Position numbers and translations under genes: made by a program
Shown here: one piece after another, positions 1-6,466 of the stretch
Layout of the letters: each line of letters starts with the position of its first letter
How positions within the stretch are numbered: position 1 is the first letter of the stretch
The notes under the pieces: generated by a model
The model's database searches: none
What the model was told of the DNA's origin: nothing
Seen by the model: the letters and a program-made list of their open reading frames with translations, nothing else
Assembly: GCA_016185955.1 (NCBI GenBank)
Contig: JACPMQ010000039.1
Coordinates: 1 to 13,870 of the forward strand
Reading direction: 5' to 3'
DNA: 13,870 nt
Origin: Candidatus Woesearchaeota archaeon
GTDB taxonomy: Archaea; Nanobdellota; Nanobdellia; Woesearchaeales; GW2011-AR4

Positions 1-50
1 ACATCTATTACGATTATTGACTTCCGTTCCTATACTTTGTGTTCTCTAGC

Positions 51-96
51 ATAGTGGCGCAATAATTATTGTTCCATTATTTAGTTGCGCCACTAT
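51..96. other. 12-bp perfect inverted repeat in repeat copy A
   Basis: Arms 51-62 and 85-96 are perfectly complementary (core AGTGGCGCAA/TTGCGCCACT). In copy B the bases before the repeat read CTAT instead of the outer left arm, so only the right arm survives there. The rest of 1-57 has no gene. It contains CCGTTCCTAT at 24-33, whose reverse complement sits at 10266-10275 beside copy B. Confidence 0.7.
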
Positions 97-146
97 ACGC
101 ACAAGCACTTAATTCGCAAAAACCCTTTATGTTGTGTTAGCAGTTA
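58..146. repeat. 89-bp interspersed repeat, copy A
   Basis: This block matches 10285-10373 over 89 bp without gaps and with about 3 mismatches (one near 79, two near 131-134). It lies 21 bp beyond the stop codon of the minus-strand carA gene. In this copy the left end forms part of a 12-bp perfect hairpin (51-62 with 85-96, containing the core GGCGCAA/TTGCGCC) around a 22-nt AT-rich loop. The other copy lacks the left arm. No ORF or transposase is present. It could be a small non-autonomous mobile element or a conserved 3' UTR or structured RNA element. The repeat is certain; its function is not known. Confidence 0.85.
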
Positions 147-167
147 TTTTTTTGAGCTTATTTAACT

Positions 168-1265
168 TTACTTCAACATCTTAACAAAATCATCAAATAG
201 GAAATTAGTATCCTCAGGACCGCTATGTCCCTCAGGATGAAACTGAACGCTGAAAAAAGGCTTTGCATTGTGTTTAATGCCTTCATTCGTTCCGTCATTT
301 GCATTGACAAAAAATTCTTGCCAATTTTCATCTAAAGATTTTGTGTCAACAGCAAAACCATGATTTTGTGTTGTGATAAAGCATCTTTTTGTGCCAACAA
401 GAGTGCAAGGCTGGTTTTGAGAGCGATGCCCGTATTTCAGCTTGTAAGTGTTTCCATTGGCAGCAAGAGCTAAAATCTGGTTGCCTAAGCAAATTCCAAA
501 TATAGGAATATTTTGCCTCATTGCCTTTTCTGTATTCTCAATTGTTTTTCTGCACATCTTTGGATCTCCGGGACCGTTGCTTATTACAATTCCATTGAAA
601 TCAAAATCAAAAAAATCATAGTCATAAGGCACTCTTATGACGTCTAAATTCCTTTTAAGAAGATTCCTTATGATATTATTCTTAACGCCGCAATCTATCA
701 AAATTATTTTTTTGTTTTTTTTATTCTGTTTTGCGCCATCATAACTCTCATAAAATACCGGCTTGTTTACTGTAACTTCTTTGACAATATCCATTTTATT
801 TGGGTCGTAAAGCTTAACATCTTTATCATTTATTACTATTTTTCCGAGCATTGCGCCTTTTTCCCTTAACTTTTTTGTGAGCTGCCTTGTATCAATTCCG
901 CATATTGCAGGAACATTATATTCCTTAAGCCATTCAGCAAGGCTTTTTTTTGCATTCCAATGGGAATATTCAAAGGAGTAATCATCTATTAAAAGCCCCT
1001 GTATGTGTATTTTTGATGACTCAAAATATTTGCTCAAGCCGAATTCATCATTTTGCATCGCAGGAACACCATAATTTCCTATTAATGGGTAAGTCAAGCA
1101 TAATATCTGCCCTTGATAGCTTGGATCAGTCAAAGATTCCGGATAGCCGACCATTCCTGTTGAAAAAACTACTTCTCCGGAAACAGAGCTTTGAGACGCA
1201 AATGAAAATCCGTGAAAAATTGAGTTATCCTCAAGAACAAGCTTTGCATTTCTTTTAAGCAGCAT
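168..1265 (-). CDS. carA: Carbamoyl-phosphate synthase small (glutaminase) subunit
   Basis: CarA hydrolyses glutamine and passes ammonia to the large subunit CarB, making carbamoyl phosphate for pyrimidines and arginine. The 365-aa product has the usual CarA length. The N-terminal CPSase domain spans about residues 5-140 (GEVVFSTGMVGYPESLTDPSY). A class I glutaminase domain follows from about 186, with SNGPGDP (229-235), nucleophile Cys259 in GICLGNQ, and His343 and Glu345 in QFHPEGHSGP. The frame is open further upstream to 1382, but I start at the ATG at 1265: family similarity begins there and a TATA box lies about 30 nt upstream. The upstream extension would run through a hairpin. The stop is TAA. 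carB is not in the window and could lie beyond the left edge, although the 89-bp repeat sits in between. Confidence 0.95.
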   Translation of the reverse strand: MLLKRNAKLVLEDNSIFHGFSFASQSSVSGEVVFSTGMVGYPESLTDPSYQGQILCLTYPLIGNYGVPAMQNDEFGLSKYFESSKIHIQGLLIDDYSFEYSHWNAKKSLAEWLKEYNVPAICGIDTRQLTKKLREKGAMLGKIVINDKDVKLYDPNKMDIVKEVTVNKPVFYESYDGAKQNKKNKKIILIDCGVKNNIIRNLLKRNLDVIRVPYDYDFFDFDFNGIVISNGPGDPKMCRKTIENTEKAMRQNIPIFGICLGNQILALAANGNTYKLKYGHRSQNQPCTLVGTKRCFITTQNHGFAVDTKSLDENWQEFFVNANDGTNEGIKHNAKPFFSVQFHPEGHSGPEDTNFLFDDFVKMLK

Positions 1266-1292
1266 ATTAAAAAAAATAAGCAGAATAGTATT

Positions 1293-1304
1293 GTTTATAA
1301 ATTT
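1293..1304 (-). promoter_or_regulatory. TATA box for carA
   Basis: On the minus strand this reads AAATTTATAAAC, centred about 33 nt before the carA ATG. That places the predicted transcription start a few nucleotides ahead of the start codon, giving a leaderless or very short-leader mRNA. It lies after the trxB-proximal hairpin at 1311-1347, so carA probably has its own promoter rather than depending on trxB readthrough. Confidence 0.6.
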
Positions 1305-1310
1305 TGCGTT

Positions 1311-1347
1311 TAAAAATTCCACCGTTCTACGAACGGTGGAATTTTTA
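1311..1347 (-). terminator. Perfect 17-bp hairpin with T tract between trxB and carA
   Basis: The arms are 1311-1327 and 1331-1347, perfectly complementary (core TTCCACCGTTC/GAACGGTGGAA) around a 3-nt loop. On the minus strand the stem ends in a T run (GGAATTTTTA), suiting termination of trxB transcripts just before the carA promoter. A degenerate version occurs at 3696-3726 after alaX and a right-half match at 7122-7140 after rpoF. It may instead be a REP-like or transposon-derived palindrome. Confidence 0.6.
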
Positions 1348-1372
1348 TGAGTTATGTTGATAAGCCTTGCAT

Positions 1373-1419
1373 TGCAAAACACTAAAAAATCTGCAAAGCA
1401 GATTTTTTAGTGTTTTGCA
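1373..1419 (-). repeat. 22-bp perfect palindrome spanning the trxB stop codon
   Basis: Arms 1373-1394 and 1398-1419 are perfectly complementary with a 3-nt loop. The palindrome encodes about the last dozen trxB residues (MQNTKKSALQIF) and contains the TAG stop. TrxB proteins normally end near the preceding helix (AAHSAYTYI), so this tail looks like coding sequence supplied by a hairpin element. It could also act in termination or mRNA 3'-end protection. Confidence 0.75.
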
Positions 1420-2347
1420 TTATATAAGTGTAAGCAGAGTGCGCAGCAATAACGCCTTCAGCTACTCCTGTAATTGCCTGCTTAAATGAGGAGTCAACAA
1501 CATCGCCTGCAGCAAAAATGCCTTTAACATTGGTTTTGCTGTCCCTGTCAATAATTATCTCGTTGCTTTTATTTACTTTGACTCCAAGCTTAACTGCTAA
1601 CTCTGATAAAGGGCTATGGCCTATTGCGCCAAAAATGCCGTCAAGTTCAAGTTTTTTGCTTTTATTATATTCTTTGTCGAGAATTGCAGATGTTACTGTT
1701 TTGTTTCCAACTATTTCTACAAGATTTGTGTTTGTGATTACCTCTATTTTTGGATTTTTTTCAATGAGTTTTGCATTTACAGGCTCTGGCCTTATTTTAT
1801 CGCCGCGATAGATTATATAAACCTTTTTTGCGTATTGCGCCAGAAGCAAAGCTTCTTTTGCTGCAGTATCGCTTCCACCGATTACTGCTACCCTCTTATC
1901 CTTAAATAAGGGACCATCGCAAAGCGCGCAATAATGCACTCCTCTATTTTTAAATTCTGAAGAGCCTTTCATTGGAAGCTCCTTCCACTTTGCTCCTGTT
2001 GCAAAAATAATTGTTTTTGAAGTATAGGAATTTTTTCCGGTTTTGACAATAAAAAAACTTAGTTTTTTATGCTTGTTTATGCCAACAGCCTTTTCTTCCT
2101 TGATTTCTATATTATAATCACGCGCATGCTCTTCAATTTTTTGCGCAAGCTCTTGCCCAGTAAGATGCTTAAATCCAGGATAGTTATCAACGGTGTCTGT
2201 TAAAGTTATTACTCCTCCTATTGGAAGCTCATTGCCGTAAGTTGCTCCTAACACCACTGTTTTAAGGTTTAATCTGCCTGCGTACATTGCAGTGGCTAAA
2301 CCAACAACACCTGCTCCTATGATAACTGCGTCGTAGATTGATTCCAT
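1382..2347 (-). CDS. trxB: Thioredoxin reductase (FAD-dependent disulfide reductase)
   Basis: This flavoenzyme passes electrons from a reduced nucleotide through FAD to a CxxC pair that reduces thioredoxin or glutaredoxin-like partners in the cytoplasm. Visible motifs are the FAD-binding IGAGVVGLATA (10-20), the redox motif CALCDG (Cys140, Cys143), a second nucleotide-binding loop IGGSDTAAKEA (156-166) and the FAD motif GIFAAGDV (276-283). The 321-aa length is typical. The second loop is followed by YRGDKIR where E. coli TrxB has HRRDxFR, so the usual NADPH 2'-phosphate arginine pair is only partly kept and NADH or another donor is possible. I start at the ATG at 2347; an in-frame TTG lies 9 nt upstream. 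The gene begins 26 nt after the serS stop, suggesting co-transcription. The stop is TAG, inside a palindrome. Confidence 0.93.
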   Translation of the reverse strand: MESIYDAVIIGAGVVGLATAMYAGRLNLKTVVLGATYGNELPIGGVITLTDTVDNYPGFKHLTGQELAQKIEEHARDYNIEIKEEKAVGINKHKKLSFFIVKTGKNSYTSKTIIFATGAKWKELPMKGSSEFKNRGVHYCALCDGPLFKDKRVAVIGGSDTAAKEALLLAQYAKKVYIIYRGDKIRPEPVNAKLIEKNPKIEVITNTNLVEIVGNKTVTSAILDKEYNKSKKLELDGIFGAIGHSPLSELAVKLGVKVNKSNEIIIDRDSKTNVKGIFAAGDVVDSSFKQAITGVAEGVIAAHSAYTYIMQNTKKSALQIF

Positions 2348-2373
2348 AGCATACAATGCAATTTTTTATATTT

Positions 2374-3651
2374 TTAATTTTTTCCCAAAACTTTCATGCC
2401 ATTCATATAAGGCACAAGAACATCTGGAATTTTTACCATGCCGTCTTTCTGCTGGCAATTTTCAAGTATCGCGCGCAATGCCCTTGATGTTGCTATTGCA
2501 GTGCTGTTAAGGGTATGCACATATTCTTTTTCACTGCCTTTTTGATATTTAATGTTAAGCCTTTCTGACTGATAAAATGTGCAGTTTGAGCATGAAACCA
2601 CTTCCTTGTAAGCCTTTTCACGCGGCATATACACCTCTAAGTCATATTTTTTTGCTGCAACAGTTCCTATGTCGCCGGTGCATATGTTAACAACACGATA
2701 AGGCAATTTTAATTTCCTGAAAATCTCTTCCGCATTTTTTATTAAGTTTTCAAATATGCTCCAGCTGTCTTCTGGCTTGCAGAAAATGAACTGCTCAATT
2801 TTGTTGAATTGATGCACTCTAAAAAGCCCCTTTTCATCAACGCCATGGCTTCCAATTTCTTTTCTGAAGCACGGGCTTACTCCTGCGAGCTTAAGAGGCA
2901 ATTGATTTTCATTAAAGACATAGTCAGCATACATAACCCCTATAGAATGCTCCGATGTTGCAATAAGGTATAAATCTTCCTTGTCAATCTTATACATCAT
3001 TGTTTCAAAATCATTTAAGTCTGTAACGCCCTGATAAAACTCTTTTCTAATCATTAAAGGCACTTCTGCAAGAATAAACCCTTTTTTTGTTAATAGCTCA
3101 ATTGCAAACCTTTGCAACGCAAGCTCCATCAAGGCTAAGTCTCCCAATAAATAATAAAATCCCTTTCCTGAAACTTTAGCTGCGCTTTCAAAATTGCCAA
3201 TTTTTAAGCTTTCAATAACCTCGCCATGGGGCTTTAGCTCAAAATCAAATTTCTTTATTTTTCCAGATTCCCTTAAGGTTTTATTATCATTTGAGTCTTT
3301 TCCAATTGGGACAGAATCGTGCAGTATGTTAGGTATTCGCATAATATAATTATTAATCTCGTTCTTTAAGTTTTCAACTTTGCTTGCTAATTCATCAACT
3401 TTTTGGGGAAATTCCTGCGCTTCCTTTACCTTTTCTTTTATGTCCTTGTTTTGTTTTTTCAGCTGCCTTATCTCATCTGTAAGAATATTCCTTTTATGCC
3501 GCAATTCCTGCTCTTTTTGCAGCAGCTCACGATACTCCTTGTCTTTTTTAATGAGAATATCTATCCACTTTATCTTTTCCAAATCATTTCGCTTTTTAAG
3601 ATCTGCTTTTACAGCATCGGGATTTTCCCTGATGAACTTAATTGTGGGCAT
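2374..3651 (-). CDS. serS: Seryl-tRNA synthetase, class II
   Basis: SerS charges tRNA-Ser with serine. The 425-aa product has the common SerRS layout, not the divergent methanogen type. An N-terminal tRNA-binding coiled coil spans about residues 26-103. The class II core follows, with TSE (232-234), motif 2 FRKEIGSHG through FRVHQFNKIEQF (262-288) and motif 3 NSTAIATSRALRAILE (382-397). The frame opens at a TTG at 3660, but I choose the ATG at 3651 because the protein then begins MPTIKFIRENPD, as SerRS usually does, and a TATA box lies about 27 nt upstream, which fits a leaderless mRNA. alaX, encoding a tRNA-editing protein, lies immediately upstream. The stop is TAA. Confidence 0.96.
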   Translation of the reverse strand: MPTIKFIRENPDAVKADLKKRNDLEKIKWIDILIKKDKEYRELLQKEQELRHKRNILTDEIRQLKKQNKDIKEKVKEAQEFPQKVDELASKVENLKNEINNYIMRIPNILHDSVPIGKDSNDNKTLRESGKIKKFDFELKPHGEVIESLKIGNFESAAKVSGKGFYYLLGDLALMELALQRFAIELLTKKGFILAEVPLMIRKEFYQGVTDLNDFETMMYKIDKEDLYLIATSEHSIGVMYADYVFNENQLPLKLAGVSPCFRKEIGSHGVDEKGLFRVHQFNKIEQFIFCKPEDSWSIFENLIKNAEEIFRKLKLPYRVVNICTGDIGTVAAKKYDLEVYMPREKAYKEVVSCSNCTFYQSERLNIKYQKGSEKEYVHTLNSTAIATSRALRAILENCQQKDGMVKIPDVLVPYMNGMKVLGKN

Positions 3652-3672
3652 TTTATCCAAAAGCTTATTAGA

Positions 3673-3683
3673 ATATATAAAAA
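3673..3683 (-). promoter_or_regulatory. TATA box for serS
   Basis: The minus strand reads TTTTTATATAT, centred about 27 nt before the serS ATG at 3651. This suggests serS is also transcribed from its own leaderless promoter, downstream of alaX and its hairpin. Confidence 0.6.
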
Positions 3684-3695
3684 GGTTTCTCTTAA

Positions 3696-3726
3696 AAATT
3701 ACGCCGTTCTGTGAACTGCGGAATTT
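3696..3726 (-). terminator. Hairpin directly after the alaX stop codon
   Basis: The paired blocks AAATT/AATTT, CGC/GCG and GTTC/GAAC are separated by two symmetric 1x1 mismatches around a TGT loop. On the minus strand it starts at the base after the alaX TAG and ends in AATTTTTA. Its sequence (AATTCCGCAGTTC...GAACGGCGTAATTTTT) is clearly related to the perfect hairpin at 1311-1347, so it looks like a decayed copy. It is a likely terminator for alaX transcripts. Confidence 0.5.
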
Positions 3727-4437
3727 CTACAATTTGGCATCGTAATAAACCCTTCTGTTGTCTTTGCCTTTATTTTCAACTTTCAATATTTCTATTGTGC
3801 CTATTTCCTTCGTGCTTTTTACATGGCAGCCGCCGTCTGCTTGCCTGTCAACGCCTTTGATTTCTACAATCCTTAATGTGCCTACATCAGGAGGCATTTT
3901 GTTGGCAAGCTTAACCATATCCGGCATTTTTAAAGCCTCTTCCCTTTTCATATAAGAAATACTGACAGCCAAATCCTTTTGAACTATTTCATTTGCAATT
4001 TTGCAGTATTCATCGATGAGCTGCCTATCAAAATTTTCCAAGCTGAAATCCATTCTGCCCCTTTCAGGCTCAATTTGACCGCCGGTAATCAAAGCATTTG
4101 ATTTTGAATGGAATATCGATGCAAGCAAATGAGCAGTTGTATGAAGCCTCATCAGCTTGTAGCGCCTTTCCCAGTTTATTTTTCCTACAACCTTATCTCC
4201 TATTTTCAATCCTGTTTTGGAAACCTCATGGCTTATTATGTTGTCAAATTTACCAACATAAGCTACTGGAAATTCTTCTCCATTCCTTAAAATGCTGCCG
4301 GTATCATAAGCAACTCCGCCGCCAAGAGGATAAAAGGCAGTCTGGTTTAAAACAACATATTTGTCATCTTTCACGCTTTCAACAACAGCATCAAATTCCT
4401 TAACATAACAATCATCCATGTAAATGGCTTTTACCAT
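3727..4437 (-). CDS. alaX: AlaX alanyl-tRNA editing hydrolase
   Basis: AlaX proteins are free-standing relatives of the AlaRS editing domain that deacylate mischarged Ser- or Gly-tRNA-Ala in trans. The 236-aa protein has an N-terminal beta-barrel region with NQTAFYPLGGGVAYDTG (31-47), as in AlaX-M. The zinc-site motif HTTAH (His99, His103) follows, then a C-terminal DGGCHVKSTKEIG (201-213). The usual CGGTH carries Asp in place of the first Cys, but Cys204 and His205 are next to it, so metal coordination may be rearranged. GGGTGA at 4442-4447 is a good Shine-Dalgarno at 4-nt spacing. The gene follows lonB by 18 nt, pointing to one operon. The stop is TAG. Confidence 0.93.
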   Translation of the reverse strand: MVKAIYMDDCYVKEFDAVVESVKDDKYVVLNQTAFYPLGGGVAYDTGSILRNGEEFPVAYVGKFDNIISHEVSKTGLKIGDKVVGKINWERRYKLMRLHTTAHLLASIFHSKSNALITGGQIEPERGRMDFSLENFDRQLIDEYCKIANEIVQKDLAVSISYMKREEALKMPDMVKLANKMPPDVGTLRIVEIKGVDRQADGGCHVKSTKEIGTIEILKVENKGKDNRRVYYDAKL

Positions 4438-4455
4438 AAAATCACCCGTGATTAT

Positions 4456-5016
4456 CTAATTCTTTAATATCTTTTTTAATATATGTTGTTTGCCTTTCCA
4501 ATCAAGAGCCTCTTTTAAAACATCCCCAATTGTTTCTACGGGAATTACTTTAATCTTATTTATGTTTTCTTTTGGGATAATTATATCCTTAAAATTGGAT
4601 TTCGGGACTATTACTTGCTTCATGCCTGCTTCGATTGCAGCTTCTACTTTTGAAGTTACTCCGCCGACAGGCAAGACTTCACCGCGCACAGACAAGGAGC
4701 CGGTCATTGCAGTATCTTGCTTAACAGGTATCTCCTTGAATGCTGATATAACAGCTGTTGCGACTGCTATTGAAGCGCTGTCACCTTCAACGCCTTCATG
4801 AGTCTGCAAAAACTGCACATACAAATCATAAGTTTCTTTTATATCCTGCCCAAAATATTTTTTGATAAGCGCAGAGACATTTTTAATTGCCTCTTTTGCT
4901 ATTTCTCCAAGCTTGCCAGTCGCTATTATTTCACTTTCCTTTCCGCCAGGAGTCACTTCAGCTTCTATCGGCAAAATAATTCCAGAGTAAGGCGGAGTTA
5001 TTCCTATAACAGCCAA
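4456..5016 (-). CDS. lonB: LonB protease, C-terminal peptidase domain (downstream of in-frame TAG)
   Basis: This is the S16 peptidase half of archaeal LonB. The catalytic Ser lies in HEGVEGDSAS (Ser80 counting from the TTG) and the catalytic Lys in VTSKVEAAIEAG (Lys123); both are intact. The N-terminal strand AVIGITPPYSGIILPIEAEVTPG is typical of LonB. The listed start is an in-frame TTG at 5016, but the same frame is open back to a TAG at 5077-5079. The 20 codons between them (QKKEYEVIVTSG..RIGRVNG) also read as normal LonB sequence. There is no ATG or clear Shine-Dalgarno for independent translation. The segment is therefore most likely part of a 637-codon lonB made by readthrough, or a recently separated subunit, or disabled by a nonsense mutation or sequencing error. 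It ends with TAG, 18 nt before alaX. Confidence 0.8.
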   Translation of the reverse strand: MAVIGITPPYSGIILPIEAEVTPGGKESEIIATGKLGEIAKEAIKNVSALIKKYFGQDIKETYDLYVQFLQTHEGVEGDSASIAVATAVISAFKEIPVKQDTAMTGSLSVRGEVLPVGGVTSKVEAAIEAGMKQVIVPKSNFKDIIIPKENINKIKVIPVETIGDVLKEALDWKGKQHILKKILKN

Positions 5017-5076
5017 TCCATTAACCCTGCCAATCCTTTTTCCTGAAGTTACAATAACCTCGTATTCTTTTTTCTG

Positions 5077-5079
5077 CTA
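5077..5079 (-). other. In-frame amber codon inside lonB
   Basis: The minus strand reads ADKYI-TAG-QKKEYEVIV with no frame change. The flanks are both recognisable LonB sequence, and the TAG sits at the junction of the ATPase and protease halves, one base from GAG (Glu) or CAG (Gln). Other genes in the window (trxB, alaX, the 3' end of lonB, the membrane protein) end in TAG, so a genome-wide reassignment of TAG to sense is unlikely. Confidence 0.85.
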
Positions 5080-6369
5080 AATGTATTTGTCTGCTATCTG
5101 CTGCTCTAAAGTCCTCGCTAAAGTTTTTGCTTCCCTCACATGGCTTTCTGTGACAACTGCTGACTTTTTCTCTTTTGCTAAATCTCCTGCTGCCCTTATT
5201 AAGCCTCCAAGCTCCCTTAACCTTAAAGTAAGATGGCCCTTTCTGTTTGCTCTTCTTTTTGCTTCTTCTATTATCTCATCAACTGCTTCCTTGCTGAAAT
5301 GCGGTATTTTTCCGTCTTTAATAACCTCCTGCGCTACAAAAGTTACAATCTTGCTTCTGTTTTCTTGTGTGTCGGGAAAAGTGTCTTTCATGAATACCTC
5401 ATAGCCATAGCCGCTTATTCTGCTTCTTAAAGCAGGGTGCATATGCTTCACTGTCTCTGTATTTCCAGCTGCTACAAGAATAAAATCGCATGGCACAGGC
5501 TCTGTTCGAACCATTGCGCCAGCGCTTCTTTCAGATTGCCCTGTGATAGCAAATTTTTTTTCCTGCATTGCCGATAAAAGCTCCTGTTGCGTGGCAGCAT
5601 CCAAAGTTGCAATTTCATCTATAAACAAAACGCCCATATGCGCCTTATGTATCATTCCTGCAACAACCCTTTCATGGGCAGGGGTTCCCAAGCCGCCTGA
5701 TTGAAAAGGGTCATGAAGCACATCGCCAAGAAGCGCACCTGCATGCGCTCCTGTAGCATCATAAAATGGCGATTGCTTTTTCTTGAAATTGTCAACTATA
5801 ACTTTTGGAATTTTAATTCTGCCTTCCACTTTTTTGCCTAAGTTAAGGAATATGACAAAAGCGCCTAAAAATATCATCCCTCCAAGAAAAAAAGCTGTGA
5901 ACATAATGTCAGATTTGTAATAAGAGCGCACCCACCACGGCGCAAACATAGCTGCCAAAACAAGAATGAACAAAATTATATTTTGGTTCTTAAACATGTT
6001 CATGCTTTGTATTCTGGCTCTCGCAATTAAATCGCGGCCTTGCCCTGCAGGAATTGTTCTTATCAAAGGCATATTTTCATCATTCGGATTTGGAAAAGAG
6101 ATTATGTCAGCAAGCTTTTCCTTAGGAAGAAGTTCTGCAAGAGCCATGCCTAACATGCTTTTTCCTGTACCGGGCTCTCCAATTAACAGAACATTCCTTC
6201 TTTGCCCGGCAGCTTTTTTTGTTATCTGAACAGCTTCTTCCTGCCCTATGATCTGCTCTATAAGAGTTGCTGAAACCTTAACATCGGCAGTAGATTTAAA
6301 GCTTATACTTTTATTGCCTCTATCTGCCTTTTTTGCTTCTAATTTCTGGCTTTCAGATTTTTTGGCCAT
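5077..6369 (-). CDS. lonB: LonB protease, membrane-anchored AAA+ ATPase part
   Basis: Archaeal LonB is a membrane-bound AAA+ protease and a main quality-control enzyme. From the ATG at 6369 the part before the TAG is 430 aa. It has Walker A GEPGTGKS (64-71); two membrane helices at about 130-148 and 155-176 inserted inside the AAA+ domain, as is diagnostic of LonB; Walker B GVLFIDE (246-252); a sensor-1 region ILVAAGN; and an arginine-finger region HPALRSRISGYGYEV. The frame is open to 6612, but that extension lacks family similarity and overlaps the divergent promoter and eL21. A TATA box lies 26 nt before the ATG. The protein would lack its peptidase unless the TAG is read through or the protease half is made separately. 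Confidence 0.92.
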   Translation of the reverse strand: MAKKSESQKLEAKKADRGNKSISFKSTADVKVSATLIEQIIGQEEAVQITKKAAGQRRNVLLIGEPGTGKSMLGMALAELLPKEKLADIISFPNPNDENMPLIRTIPAGQGRDLIARARIQSMNMFKNQNIILFILVLAAMFAPWWVRSYYKSDIMFTAFFLGGMIFLGAFVIFLNLGKKVEGRIKIPKVIVDNFKKKQSPFYDATGAHAGALLGDVLHDPFQSGGLGTPAHERVVAGMIHKAHMGVLFIDEIATLDAATQQELLSAMQEKKFAITGQSERSAGAMVRTEPVPCDFILVAAGNTETVKHMHPALRSRISGYGYEVFMKDTFPDTQENRSKIVTFVAQEVIKDGKIPHFSKEAVDEIIEEAKRRANRKGHLTLRLRELGGLIRAAGDLAKEKKSAVVTESHVREAKTLARTLEQQIADKYI

Positions 6370-6391
6370 GATTTTAGTAGTACATGCTATG

Positions 6392-6399
6392 TATAAAAA
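6392..6399 (-). promoter_or_regulatory. TATA box for lonB
   Basis: The minus strand reads TTTTTATA, centred about 26 nt before the lonB ATG, predicting a leaderless transcript. It forms a compact divergent promoter region with the eL21 promoter; the two start codons are 97 bp apart. Confidence 0.6.
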
Positions 6400-6436
6400 G
6401 GTTTTGTTCACGTAAATTGAACTTTCTAACGAAACA

Positions 6437-6446
6437 TTTTTAAATT
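6437..6446 (+). promoter_or_regulatory. TATA box for the eL21-rpoF operon
   Basis: TTTTTAAATT is centred about 26 nt before the eL21 ATG at 6467, the expected spacing for a leaderless archaeal mRNA. Confidence 0.6.
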
Positions 6447-6466
6447 TGGATTTAATTCGAGTTTTT

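Noticed and set aside
58..146. Integron attC site (TTAATTC and GTTAGCA resemble attC parts)
   Set aside because: There is no paired RYYYAAC R'' box at a suitable distance, and the hairpin does not involve the GTTAG; flanking genes are ordinary housekeeping genes without cassette structure.
1266..1382. N-terminal extension of carA to 1382
   Set aside because: It would translate the TATA box and the 17-bp hairpin, and adds residues with no CarA similarity; the ATG at 1265 is a better start.
5077..5079. Genome-wide recoding of TAG as pyrrolysine
   Set aside because: At least four other genes here end naturally at TAG, and the alaX TAG precedes a hairpin and an independent serS promoter. Local readthrough remains possible.
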